A stretch of DNA of 64,000 bases from the NCBI GenBank assembly GCA_963822575.1, contig CAWGHZ010000007.1:1116001-1180000 (forward strand), written 5' to 3'. The position numbers and the translations under genes are program-made. The notes under the pieces are model-generated. The model saw only the letters and a program-made list of their open reading frames with translations. It was not told where the DNA came from and did not search any database. The DNA comes from CAWGHZ01 sp963822575. GTDB taxonomy: Bacteria > Pseudomonadota > Alphaproteobacteria > MPNO01 > DASWLB01. This document shows, one piece after another, positions 18,165 through 26,487 of this stretch. How positions within the stretch are numbered: position 1 is the first letter of the stretch; every line of letters begins with the position of its first letter.

Positions 18165-19169
18165 TCAACGCGCCACCCCTTCGGGCGCTCGGGGCGCGAA
18201 TTGCGGCGGGCCGAGCAGGGGATCGCCCGCGATCTCGTCGAACACGTCGCGCGCGGCGCGGCAATCCCTGGCGATCTGCACGCGCAGCTCCTCGATCCCG
18301 GAAAAGCTCATCTCGGGGCGCAAATAGCGTACGAATCCGACCCGCAGCAGCGCGCCATAGAGATCTTCTGCGATATCGAACACGTAGGTCTCGACGTTCG
18401 CCTGCTCCAGCCGGTACATCGGCCGGACGCCCACGTTGGCGACCCCGGGATGCCACACCGTGCCGGCGCCGCGGTCGACCCCCGCCCAGACGGCATAGAC
18501 GCCGTAGGCCGGGTGGAGGAAGTCGTCGAGCCCGATATTGGCCGTCGGGAAGCCGATCGTCCGGCCGCGCTTGTCGCCCTCGACCACGCGGCCCTCCACC
18601 TCCCACACCCGGCCCAACAGCGCGGCGGCCTCGTGCGGCCTGCCCTCGGCCAGGTCGCGCCGGATGTTGGTGGAGGAGCAGGCGCGCCCGCCGGTGTCCA
18701 GCACCGGGTCGATGGTGGTCAGTCCGAAGCCGTAGCGGTCGGCCGCGGCGCGCAGCATCTTGGCATTGCCCTCGCGGCCGTGGCCGAACACGAAATCGTA
18801 GCCGCAGACGACGTGCTTGGCGCCGATCCCGTCGACCAGCACGTCGGCGATGAAGCTCTCCGCCGTCACCTTGGACAGCGCCGCGTCGAAATGCAGCGCA
18901 TAGAGCACGTCGAGCCCCAGCGCCGACATCTGGCGCACCTTGGCGTTGAACGGCGTGAGCTGGAAGTTCTGCTCGCCCGGCCGGAAGTACTGCCGCGGAT
19001 GCGGCTCGAAGGTCAGCACCGCCGACTCTGCCCCAATCCGCGCCCCGATCTCCTGCACGGCGCGGATCACGGTCTGGTGGCCAAGATGGATGCCGTCGAA
19101 ATTGCCCAGCGCGACGACGGTGCCGCGCGCCATTGCGGGCAGGCCCAGGTAATGGCGGAAGATGCGCAT
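18165..19169 (-). CDS. ribF: Bifunctional riboflavin kinase / FAD synthetase
   Basis: 334 residues. The N-terminal FMN adenylyltransferase domain has GNFDGIHLGHQ (residues 22-32), and the C-terminal flavokinase domain has the GKRGRTIGFPTAN-type motif (DKRGRTIGFPTAN) and a PxxN site. It converts riboflavin to FMN and then FAD in the cytosol. Located 145 bp upstream of ileS and on the same strand; ribF-ileS-lspA is a conserved bacterial cluster. Confidence 0.96.
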   Translation of the reverse strand: MRIFRHYLGLPAMARGTVVALGNFDGIHLGHQTVIRAVQEIGARIGAESAVLTFEPHPRQYFRPGEQNFQLTPFNAKVRQMSALGLDVLYALHFDAALSKVTAESFIADVLVDGIGAKHVVCGYDFVFGHGREGNAKMLRAAADRYGFGLTTIDPVLDTGGRACSSTNIRRDLAEGRPHEAAALLGRVWEVEGRVVEGDKRGRTIGFPTANIGLDDFLHPAYGVYAVWAGVDRGAGTVWHPGVANVGVRPMYRLEQANVETYVFDIAEDLYGALLRVGFVRYLRPEMSFSGIEELRVQIARDCRAARDVFDEIAGDPLLGPPQFAPRAPEGVAR

Positions 19170-19235
19170 GTTGGCCGCTTGTCCTAAAGAGGCGGGGGCG
19201 GCAAGTCAAATGGGAAGGGGCGGCAAGCGCAGAGC

Positions 19236-19655
19236 TTACGCCGGCACCATGACCAGAGCTTCGCCGTCGAGCACGACCTTGTCGCCCACGCGGCAGACCG
19301 TGTCGAGCTTCACCCTGCGCTTTTCCGCCATCACCTCCTTGACCGTGACGGTGGTGACCACGGTATCGCCGGGCCGCACCGGCGCGCGGAAAGCGAGGGA
19401 CTGGCTCATGTAGATGCAGCCGGGGCCGGGCAGCTTTGTGCCCAGAACGGCCGAGATGAAGCCGGCCGACAGCATCCCGTGGGCGATGCGGCCCTTGAAC
19501 ATGGTCTGAGCGGCGTAGGCCTCATCCAAATGGACCGGATTGTCGTCGCCCGTCACCTTGGCGAAGCCGGCGATGTCGTCCTGCGTTACCGCGTGCGAGG
19601 CTTCGGCAGCCATCCCCACCGCGAGCTCGGCGATCGTGCGTCCCTTGTCGGCCAT
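19236..19655 (-). CDS. MaoC-type (R)-specific enoyl-CoA hydratase
   Basis: 139 residues with a hot-dog fold. The MaoC motif is complete: FAKVTGDDNPVHLDEAYA, then RIAHGMLSAG, including the catalytic Asp and His. PhaJ-like members hydrate trans-2-enoyl-CoA to (R)-3-hydroxyacyl-CoA; the exact substrate cannot be read from sequence. The ATG at 19653-19655 follows a GGAGGAGA site. The next gene reads the other way. Confidence 0.85.
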   Translation of the reverse strand: MADKGRTIAELAVGMAAEASHAVTQDDIAGFAKVTGDDNPVHLDEAYAAQTMFKGRIAHGMLSAGFISAVLGTKLPGPGCIYMSQSLAFRAPVRPGDTVVTTVTVKEVMAEKRRVKLDTVCRVGDKVVLDGEALVMVPA

Positions 19656-19787
19656 GCGAGTCTCTCCTCCGGCGGGTATAATCGAGCGCGGCGCTGCGAT
19701 GCTGCGCCGCAACGCGCTATGCTGCGGCGCAATGTAACGCCCGGCGCCCGGCGGGGCAACCGGACGCGGGAAGCGAGGCGAAGGCCC

Positions 19788-20006
19788 ATGGCACAGTTCC
19801 CCAAGATTCCCAAGGTACGCGAGTACGCCGAGGTGGTGATGGGCGATGGGTCGGTGCTGACCGGCTACATGTTCGTCGAGGCCACCCGCCGCATTCAGGA
19901 CGTGCTGAACGACGAGCTGCCGTTCTTCGCCTTCGTCGACGATGAGGATCAGGTCTTCCTGTTGAACAAGGCCGCGGTCGTGCGCGTGCGCCCCTACGAC
20001 AAGTGA
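19788..20006 (+). CDS. Small conserved protein of unknown function
   Basis: 72 residues, with no signal peptide or membrane segment. The pattern is beta-rich (EYAEVVMGDGSVLTGYMFVE, then FFAFVDDEDQVFLLNKAAVVRV), suggesting a small barrel. I do not recognise a functional family. A diguanylate cyclase follows after 101 bp on the same strand, so a shared transcript is possible. Confidence 0.6.
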   Translation: MAQFPKIPKVREYAEVVMGDGSVLTGYMFVEATRRIQDVLNDELPFFAFVDDEDQVFLLNKAAVVRVRPYDK

Positions 20007-20107
20007 CCGATTTCAGTGCCCGGTTAGCCGGTTCTTAACCGCGCACGCCGCAAGCTCCACAGGGACCGGTGCCGGCGCGCCGGCAGCCGATTTCGGAGAG
20101 CGCGACC

Positions 20108-21163
20108 GTGACGGGGCAGGGCACTCGCGATAAGCGGACGGAACTGGCAGAGGCCGCGATGGCCCGCCTCACGGAATACGGCATCCCGCCGACACCACAG
20201 CATTTCAGCGTCTGGTATTCGTTCCAGGCGGGCGACGTGCCCGACCTCCGCCGTGCTGCCGAGGCTCTGATCGCCAACGGCCAGCCGGTCAGCGAGGAGG
20301 CAAGCCTCTCGCTCTACGACCGCTACCTGCGCGGGCGGGACGCGCTCGGCACCAGCCTCGATTTTTCGGACCGGATCAAGGCAAACGCCGAGCATGTGTT
20401 GGAAGCGTTGGACGCGGCGGGCTCGGGCGCCAAGCGCTACGGCAAGGCGTTGGAGAACTTCTCCGGGGGCGTCGTGCAGGCCGAGGACGGCAACGAGCTG
20501 TCGCTCATGATCAAGGGGATCCTCTCCGAGACGCGCACGATGGAGCAGCACAACCAGAAGCTCCGCGCCCAGGTGCAGGATTCCTCGCGCGAGATCGAAG
20601 ATCTGCGCGACCGGCTGGAGGACGCGCGGCGCGACGCGCTGACCGACCCGCTGACCGGGCTTGCCAACCGCATGGCGTTCGACCGCAAGCTCGCCGCCGC
20701 GGTGGCCAAGGCGCGCGAGACGGGCGACTCCCTCAGCCTGATGATGTGCGACCTCGACCATTTCAAGCGGGTGAACGACGAGTTCGGCCACCCGGTGGGC
20801 GACCAGGTGCTGCGCCTTGTCGGGCAGACACTGGTGCAGTGCGTGAAGGGCCAGGACACCGCCGCGCGCTATGGCGGGGAGGAGTTCGCCGTCATCCTGC
20901 CCTCGACCAATGTGATGGGCGCCGCCGCCGTCGCCGAGTTCGTGCGCCGCTCCGTCGCGTCCAAGAAGATCGTCCGCAAGGGCACCGGCGAGAAGCTGGG
21001 CTCGATCACCCTGTCGCTCGGCGTCGCCGCGCTGTTGCCGAGCGAGAGCGCCGACACGCTGGTCGAGCGCGCGGACCGCGCGCTCTACGTCGCCAAGGAA
21101 TCCGGCCGCAACCGTGTGCATGCCGACAAAGGCATTCACCTGCAGGACGTTGCGAACGGGTAG
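20108..21163 (+). CDS. Diguanylate cyclase (GGEEF)
   Basis: 351 residues. The N-terminal ~180 residues are helical with a coiled-coil stretch before the catalytic domain (EIEDLRDRLEDARRDALTDPLTG). GGEEF is intact at residues 256-260, and the metal/substrate motifs CDLDHFKRVND and HPVGDQVL are present, so synthesis of cyclic di-GMP is expected. The allosteric I-site, normally RxxD five residues before GGEEF, reads KGQD here. No transmembrane or sensory PAS domain is visible. The GTG at 20108 was chosen because GGAGAG lies 7 bases upstream; another GTG at 20069 is in frame. Confidence 0.92.
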   Translation: MTGQGTRDKRTELAEAAMARLTEYGIPPTPQHFSVWYSFQAGDVPDLRRAAEALIANGQPVSEEASLSLYDRYLRGRDALGTSLDFSDRIKANAEHVLEALDAAGSGAKRYGKALENFSGGVVQAEDGNELSLMIKGILSETRTMEQHNQKLRAQVQDSSREIEDLRDRLEDARRDALTDPLTGLANRMAFDRKLAAAVAKARETGDSLSLMMCDLDHFKRVNDEFGHPVGDQVLRLVGQTLVQCVKGQDTAARYGGEEFAVILPSTNVMGAAAVAEFVRRSVASKKIVRKGTGEKLGSITLSLGVAALLPSESADTLVERADRALYVAKESGRNRVHADKGIHLQDVANG

Positions 21164-21169
21164 GGCGCC

Positions 21170-22393
21170 TCAGCGCTTCGCGAGAGACTGGAGCTTGACC
21201 TTCGGGTCGGCGAGCTCGGCGGCGGTGGCGGTCACGTTGTTCTGGATCAGGCGGCGGGCGAAGCGCACGTCGCGCCCGGTGTTGATGCCGGCGGCGCCGA
21301 TGATGCGCCCCTGGTGCAGATAGAAGGTGACGAACTCGAAGCCGTTTGGATCGCCGCGAGTTGCCGTCTCGTCCCACGTCTCGGGCAGGCCGACGAGCTG
21401 AATGTTGGCGTCGTACTGATCGGACCAGAACCACGGGATCTCGGCATAGGCGTCGCCCTTGCCGAGCATCGCCTTGGCGGCGGCGATCGCTTGGTTCTGC
21501 GCGTTCTCCCACGATTCCAGCCGCACGCGCCGACCGAGCAGAGGGTTCGGGTGGTTCGAGCAGTCGCCCGCCGCGAAGATGTCGGGGTCCGAGGTCTGGC
21601 CGCGCTCGTCCACGACGATGCCGTTCTCGACGGCGAGCCCTGCCTCCTGGGCCAACTCGATATTGGGCACAATGCCGACGCCCACCACGACCGCCGAGCA
21701 GTCGATGGCGCTACCGTCGCCGAGCACAACGCGCGCGACCTCCTTGTCGCCCTCGAGGCGCGCGACGGTCGCGTTCAGCCGCACGTCGATGCCATGCGAG
21801 GTGTGCAGGCGCAGCACGGCGTCGGACATATCGGGGGCCAGCGCGCGGGCACACAGCCGGTCGGCGGCCTCGACCACGGTGACCTTTGCGCCGCGCTTCT
21901 TCGCCGCCGCCGCAACCTCGAGCCCGATCCAGCCGCCGCCGATCACCACCAGCCGGGCGCCCTCGACCAGCCGCTCGCGGATTGCCAGCGTGTCGCCCAG
22001 ATAGCGCAGGTAGAACACGCCGCGGAGCTCGGCCCCCGGCACGGCCAGAAGGCGCGGGCGCGAGCCCATGGCGAGCATCAGCTTGTCGTATTCGATGCGC
22101 TCACCCTTGGCGGTTTCGACCGCGTGCTCCGCCGGAACGATCTTGGCCACGCAGGTGCCGGCGCGGAAATCCACTCCCAGCGCGGACCACTGGTCGGCCG
22201 GCCAGAGATGTGTCGTCTCTGGCTCGGCCTCGCCGAGCAGCACCTGCTTGGAGAGGGGCGGGCGTTCGTGCGGCGGGTAGAGCTCGTCGCCCAGCATCAC
22301 GATCGGGCCCGCGAACCCCTCGTCGCGCAGAGTTTTGGCGCACCAGCCGCCGGCCTGGCCGGCGCCCACGATCACGATCTGGTCGGAGGACAT
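21170..22393 (-). CDS. Ferredoxin-NAD(P)+ reductase (rhodocoxin-reductase type)
   Basis: 407 residues. Two nucleotide-binding folds are present: FAD (VIVGAGQAGGWCA, residues ~6-18) and NAD (VIGGGWIGLEVA), plus the FAD-pyrophosphate motif DIFAAGDCSNHP. A C-terminal reductase domain follows. It would transfer electrons from NAD(P)H to a small iron-sulfur protein. The Rieske ferredoxin gene just upstream is the obvious partner. No oxygenase component is in the window, so the terminal oxidation is unknown. The start at 22391-22393 avoids a longer Pro-rich extension. Confidence 0.9.
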   Translation of the reverse strand: MSSDQIVIVGAGQAGGWCAKTLRDEGFAGPIVMLGDELYPPHERPPLSKQVLLGEAEPETTHLWPADQWSALGVDFRAGTCVAKIVPAEHAVETAKGERIEYDKLMLAMGSRPRLLAVPGAELRGVFYLRYLGDTLAIRERLVEGARLVVIGGGWIGLEVAAAAKKRGAKVTVVEAADRLCARALAPDMSDAVLRLHTSHGIDVRLNATVARLEGDKEVARVVLGDGSAIDCSAVVVGVGIVPNIELAQEAGLAVENGIVVDERGQTSDPDIFAAGDCSNHPNPLLGRRVRLESWENAQNQAIAAAKAMLGKGDAYAEIPWFWSDQYDANIQLVGLPETWDETATRGDPNGFEFVTFYLHQGRIIGAAGINTGRDVRFARRLIQNNVTATAAELADPKVKLQSLAKR

Positions 22394-22461
22394 CGGTTCG
22401 ATCCCCAGTGAATGCCGGTCGGGGACCGGCCCCTGCACGCGGCCCGCGGGTTTCGCTTGTA

Positions 22462-22479
22462 GGGGCGGGTCCCCGCCCC
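22462..22479. repeat. GC-rich hairpin between Rieske ferredoxin and its reductase
   Basis: GGGGCGG at 22462-22468 pairs with CCGCCCC at 22473-22479 across a short loop. It is similar to the palindrome at 5105-5127, including the preceding GTA. It sits just after the Rieske stop and before the reductase start, and could set the relative expression of the two. Confidence 0.5.
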
Positions 22480-22490
22480 GCCCCAGCCGC

Positions 22491-22820
22491 TCAGTCCGAC
22501 GGCAGGCCGACCAGGAGGCGGCCGCCCTCGACCTTCACCGGATAGGTGTTAAGGTTGACCGTCGCCGGCGCCGACTTCACCTCGCCGGTGCGGATGTCGA
22601 ACATCGCGCCGTGCAGCGGGCACTCGATCTGGTCGCCCTCGATATAGCCGTCGGCGAGCGAGGCGTAGGCGTGGGTGCACACGTCGTCGAGCGCGAAAAA
22701 CTCGCCGCCCAGATTGACGATGCAAATTTCCTTGGAGCCGACGAGGACCTGCTGGGCCTCGTCCTCGCCGATTTCGTCGGCGCCCGCCACGTCGTGATAC
22801 TGAAGCGTCTCGTCTGCCAT
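22491..22820 (-). CDS. Rieske-type 2Fe-2S ferredoxin
   Basis: 109 residues. The Rieske cluster ligands are CTHAYASLADG and CPLHGAMFD (Cys-x-His ... Cys-x2-His). It resembles the ferredoxin components of three-part ring-hydroxylating dioxygenases. The partner reductase follows after a hairpin. The genes upstream form a meta-cleavage lower pathway, so a role in ring oxygenation is inferred, although no oxygenase alpha subunit is present. Confidence 0.9.
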   Translation of the reverse strand: MADETLQYHDVAGADEIGEDEAQQVLVGSKEICIVNLGGEFFALDDVCTHAYASLADGYIEGDQIECPLHGAMFDIRTGEVKSAPATVNLNTYPVKVEGGRLLVGLPSD

Positions 22821-22899
22821 TGGTCCTTCTTTCCTGCGTCCCCCGGGAACGGGGCGCGAGTGTACACAGGCGCTTTCGCGCCGCCAACATGCAAGGGGG

Positions 22900-23667
22900 C
22901 TATTCGGTGACCGAGAACGCGACCGCGCCCAGCGCCTCGACCTCGTTCCGCACGTAATCGCCGACGTGCAGCCACTCGGCCGCGGTGGCGCCGCCCGCCA
23001 TCACGATCCAGCCTTCCTCCAGCGGCTCTCCCGCGGCGCTCGACAGGCGCGCGGCGGCAACGAGTGAGCGGACGGGATGGCCGAGGATCGCGCCGGACGA
23101 GCCGATCTGCACCGGCCGGCCGTTGATCTCCAGCACCATGCCGAGGTTGGAGAGGTCCGCATCGGCGTTCTGCCACGGGCCCACCACGAAGCCGGACGAC
23201 GAGGCGTTGTCGGCGACGACGTCCTCGAGCGAGAACTTGAAGTCCTTATAGCGGGAATTGATGATCTCCATTGCCGGCGCCACGGCATCGACCGCGTCCA
23301 GCGCCTCTGCGGCCGTGACTAGCCCCTCCAGCCGGCGGCCGATCAGGAAGGCGATCTCCGGCTCGACGCGCGGATGGACGTAGTGCTTCAGGCTGATCGG
23401 GCCGCCTTCCTCCACCACCATCTTGTCGGTGAGGCGGCCCCAGATCATGTCGTCGATGCCCATCTGGATCATCTTGGCGCGGCTGGTGAAGCCCATCTTC
23501 ATGCCGACGCGCCGCTCGCCGCGCTTGAGGCGCCGCGCGATCAGCGCCTTCTGCACCGCGTAGGCGTCTTCCAGCGTGTAGGGCGCGATCTCGGAGAGCT
23601 GGCCGCATTCAGCCGGCCCGCGCTGGGCGTCGTCGAGGATCTGGGCGAACCGGGCGATATCGACCAT
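22900..23667 (-). CDS. dmpH: 4-oxalocrotonate decarboxylase (meta-cleavage pathway)
   Basis: 255 residues, of the DmpH/DmpE family (FAA hydrolase-like). Metal-site motifs are HPRVEPEIAFLI and the later NASSSGFVV. DmpH converts 4-oxalocrotonate to 2-oxopent-4-enoate, the substrate of DmpE. The neighbouring copy at 25680-26468 is more DmpE-like; assignment of which copy does which step rests on gene order and could be reversed. Start at 23665-23667; 2 bp separate it from the aldolase gene. Confidence 0.8.
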   Translation of the reverse strand: MVDIARFAQILDDAQRGPAECGQLSEIAPYTLEDAYAVQKALIARRLKRGERRVGMKMGFTSRAKMIQMGIDDMIWGRLTDKMVVEEGGPISLKHYVHPRVEPEIAFLIGRRLEGLVTAAEALDAVDAVAPAMEIINSRYKDFKFSLEDVVADNASSSGFVVGPWQNADADLSNLGMVLEINGRPVQIGSSGAILGHPVRSLVAAARLSSAAGEPLEEGWIVMAGGATAAEWLHVGDYVRNEVEALGAVAFSVTE

Positions 23668-23669
23668 GG

Positions 23670-24719
23670 CTATTTCCGCGCCGGGGCTGTCTTGCCGCGC
23701 TGCTTGAGGAGGTCGAGCGCGACGTCGACGATCATGTCCTCCTGCCCGCCGACCATCTTGCGCCGGCCGAGCTCGACGAGGATGTCGCGCGAGTCGATGC
23801 CGTAGGTCTTCGACGCCGTCTCGGTATGGCGCAGGAAGCTCGAATAGACGCCGGCATAGCCGAGCGAGAGCGTCTCGCGGTCCACGCGCACGGGCCGGTC
23901 CTGCAGCGGCCGGACCAGGTCGTCCGCCGCGTCCATCAGCTTGAACAGGTCGCAGCCGTGATTGATGCCCATCCGGTCGGCGACGGCGACGAACACTTCG
24001 AGCGGTGCGTTGCCCGCGCCGGCGCCCATGCCGGCGAGCGAGCCGTCGATGCGCGTGGCGCCGTTCTCCATGGCGATCACGTTGTGCGCGACGCCGAGGC
24101 CGAGATTGTTGTGCGCGTGCATGCCGAGCTGGGTTTTGGTGAGGTCGAGCGTGTCGGCGAGCGCCTTGAACCGATCGGCCACCTCGTCCATCAGAAGCGC
24201 GCCGGCGGAGTTGGTGACGAAGATGCATTCGGCGCCGTAGGACTCCATCAGCTTCGCCTGCTTGGCGAGCTCCTTGGGCGGGGTCATGTGCGACAGCATC
24301 AGCATGCCGGAGACGTCCATGCCGATCTTTCGCGCCGTCTCCATGTGCTGCCTGGCGATGTCGGCTTCGGTGCAGTGGGTCGCGACGCGCACGCCCTTGG
24401 CGCCGGCATGGTGCGCGGCCTCCATGTCCTCGACCGTGCCGATTCCGGGCAGCAGCAGGATGGTGAGCTGGGCGCGCTTGATGACGCTCGCCGCCGCCTC
24501 GACATACGCGATGTCCGTCTCGCGGGCGAAGCCGTAATTGAAGGACGAGCCGTTCAGCCCGTCGCCGTGCGTCACCTCGATCGAGGCGATGCCCGCCTCG
24601 TCCAGCGCCTTCGCGATCTTGCGTACGTCCTCCAGCTCGTACTGGTGGCGGATGGCGTGCATGCCGTCGCGGAGCGACGTGTCCTGGACGAAGTAGCGCT
24701 TGGTCTTGTCGATAGCCAT
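23670..24719 (-). CDS. dmpG: 4-hydroxy-2-oxovalerate aldolase
   Basis: 349 residues of the HMG-lyase-like TIM barrel plus the C-terminal communication domain. The metal and catalytic motifs are DTSLRDGMHA (near residue 13) and HAHNNLGLGVAH. It splits 4-hydroxy-2-oxovalerate to pyruvate and acetaldehyde, and channels acetaldehyde to the acylating dehydrogenase encoded next door (DmpFG complex). Confidence 0.95.
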   Translation of the reverse strand: MAIDKTKRYFVQDTSLRDGMHAIRHQYELEDVRKIAKALDEAGIASIEVTHGDGLNGSSFNYGFARETDIAYVEAAASVIKRAQLTILLLPGIGTVEDMEAAHHAGAKGVRVATHCTEADIARQHMETARKIGMDVSGMLMLSHMTPPKELAKQAKLMESYGAECIFVTNSAGALLMDEVADRFKALADTLDLTKTQLGMHAHNNLGLGVAHNVIAMENGATRIDGSLAGMGAGAGNAPLEVFVAVADRMGINHGCDLFKLMDAADDLVRPLQDRPVRVDRETLSLGYAGVYSSFLRHTETASKTYGIDSRDILVELGRRKMVGGQEDMIVDVALDLLKQRGKTAPARK

Positions 24720-24726
24720 GATCGCC

Positions 24727-25671
24727 TCATCCCGCCTGGCGCAGCTCGACCAGGCGCTCGGCGGTCTTGAGCGCCGCCGAGGTCATGATGTCGAGATTGC
24801 CCGCGTATTTCGGAAGGTAGTGGCCGGCGCCCTCGACCTCGAGGAACACGGTGGATTTGAGTCCGGTGAACTCGCCATAGCCGGGGATCTTGAGCGGCCG
24901 GTTGGAGCCGAACCGCTCGAACTGCACCTCCTGCTTCAGGCGATAGCCCGGGACGTAGCCCTGCACCTCGCCGACCAGCTGCTCGACCGACTTGGCGATC
25001 TTGTCGGTGTCGGTGTCTTCCGACAGGCAATAGACCGTGTCGCGCATGATCAGCGGCGGCTCGGCCGGGTTCAGCACGATGATCGCCTTGCCCTTGTTCG
25101 CGCCGCCGACGACCTCGAGCCCCTTGGCGGTGGTCACGGTGAACTCGTCGATGTTGGCGCGCGTGCCGGGGCCGGCGGACTTGGACGCGATGGAAGCGAC
25201 GATCTCGGCGTAGTGCACCTTGGCGACGCGCGCGACCGCGTGGACCATCGGGATGGTCGCCTGGCCGCCGCACGAGACCATGTTGATGTTGGGCGCGTCC
25301 AGGTGCTCGTCGAGGTTGACGACCGGCACGACATAGGGCCCGATCGCCGCCGGCGTCAAATCGATCATGGTGCGGCCGGCCTTCTGCACCAGCTCGGCGT
25401 TGCGGATGTGCGCCTTGGCCGAGGTGGCGTCGAACACGATCTCGATGTCGGCCCACTCGGGCATTTCGAGAAGCCCGTCGACGCCCTTGTCGGTGGCGGC
25501 GACGCCCATGCGGCGCGCCCGCGCCAAGCCATCCGACTCGGGGTCGATGCCGACCAGCACGCCCATCTCCAGCACCTTCGAGGTGCGCATCACCTTGATC
25601 ATCAGGTCGGTGCCGATATTGCCCGAGCCGATGATCGCGACCTTCGTCTTGCCTGAACCGGAACGTGCCAT
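24727..25671 (-). CDS. dmpF: Acetaldehyde dehydrogenase (acylating)
   Basis: 314 residues. NAD-binding GSGNIGTD lies near the N-terminus (residues 12-19), and the catalytic Cys is in VSCGGQATIP. It oxidises acetaldehyde to acetyl-CoA. Paired with the aldolase gene, 7 bp downstream, as in every DmpFG-type cluster. Size and motifs are normal. Confidence 0.95.
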   Translation of the reverse strand: MARSGSGKTKVAIIGSGNIGTDLMIKVMRTSKVLEMGVLVGIDPESDGLARARRMGVAATDKGVDGLLEMPEWADIEIVFDATSAKAHIRNAELVQKAGRTMIDLTPAAIGPYVVPVVNLDEHLDAPNINMVSCGGQATIPMVHAVARVAKVHYAEIVASIASKSAGPGTRANIDEFTVTTAKGLEVVGGANKGKAIIVLNPAEPPLIMRDTVYCLSEDTDTDKIAKSVEQLVGEVQGYVPGYRLKQEVQFERFGSNRPLKIPGYGEFTGLKSTVFLEVEGAGHYLPKYAGNLDIMTSAALKTAERLVELRQAG

Positions 25672-25679
25672 GGGAACTC

Positions 25680-26468
25680 CTATTCCTTCGCGAAGGCGGC
25701 GCGCACCGAGCCGAGCCCGTTGATGCGGGCTTCAAGCACGTCGCCGGGCACGACGGGCGCCATCGGCCCGAGCGCGCCGGTCATCACCACGTCGCCGGCC
25801 TTCAAGGGCATGCCGACCTCGACCATCTTGCGGGCGAGCCACAAGGCCGCGATCAGCGGGTTGCCGAGGCAGGCGATGCCGGCGCCGACCGAGACCTGGT
25901 CGCCCTTGTTCTCCATCACCATGCCGGCGAGGCGGAGGTCGACCTTGTCGAGCGCGACCGGTGTCGTGCCGAGCACGAACAGGCCGGAGGATGCGTTGTC
26001 GGCGATGGTGTCGACGATCTTGATGTCCCACTTGGCGATGCGCGAGCCCACCACCTCGATGGCGGGGAGCGCGTAGGCCGTGGCGTCGATCAGGTCGGGC
26101 AGGGTGAGCTGGCTGCGCGACAGATCATGCTCCAGCACCAGCGCGACCTCGGCCTCGACACGCGGCTGCATCACGCGCGTGACGGGGATCTCCTCGCCGT
26201 CGCAGAAGCACATGTCGGCGAACAGCATGCCGTAGTCGGGCTGGTCGACGCCGAGCTGCTTCTGCACCGCCTTGGCGGTGAGGCCGATCTTGCGGCCCGT
26301 GGGCCGGCGCCCCTCGGCGAGCCAGCGCTCGGTGTTGATCCGCTGCACCGCGTAGGCGGCGTCGACGTCGTTGGCGGGAAGCGAGTCGCGCACGGGCGGG
26401 CAGGGGGTGCCCGTCTTCCAGGCCTTGCGGATCGTCTCGGCGGCAGCTTCGATGGCGGCGTCAGGCAT
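25680..26468 (-). CDS. dmpE: 2-oxopent-4-enoate hydratase (meta-cleavage pathway)
   Basis: 262 residues of the MhpD/DmpE hydratase family: GRKIGLTAKAVQKQLGV, MQPRVEAEVALVL and NASSGLFVLG are the conserved blocks, with the metal-binding Glu pair. It hydrates 2-oxopent-4-enoate to 4-hydroxy-2-oxovalerate. The gene lies 8 bp upstream of dmpF. The dmpH-type paralog is on the other side of dmpFG. Confidence 0.88.
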   Translation of the reverse strand: MPDAAIEAAAETIRKAWKTGTPCPPVRDSLPANDVDAAYAVQRINTERWLAEGRRPTGRKIGLTAKAVQKQLGVDQPDYGMLFADMCFCDGEEIPVTRVMQPRVEAEVALVLEHDLSRSQLTLPDLIDATAYALPAIEVVGSRIAKWDIKIVDTIADNASSGLFVLGTTPVALDKVDLRLAGMVMENKGDQVSVGAGIACLGNPLIAALWLARKMVEVGMPLKAGDVVMTGALGPMAPVVPGDVLEARINGLGSVRAAFAKE

Positions 26469-26487
26469 GTCTCCCCTCCGCGCGGCG

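Noticed and set aside
24700..25656. 318-residue plus-strand open frame opposite dmpF
   Set aside because: The minus strand encodes acetaldehyde dehydrogenase with its NAD and Cys motifs; the plus product has none.
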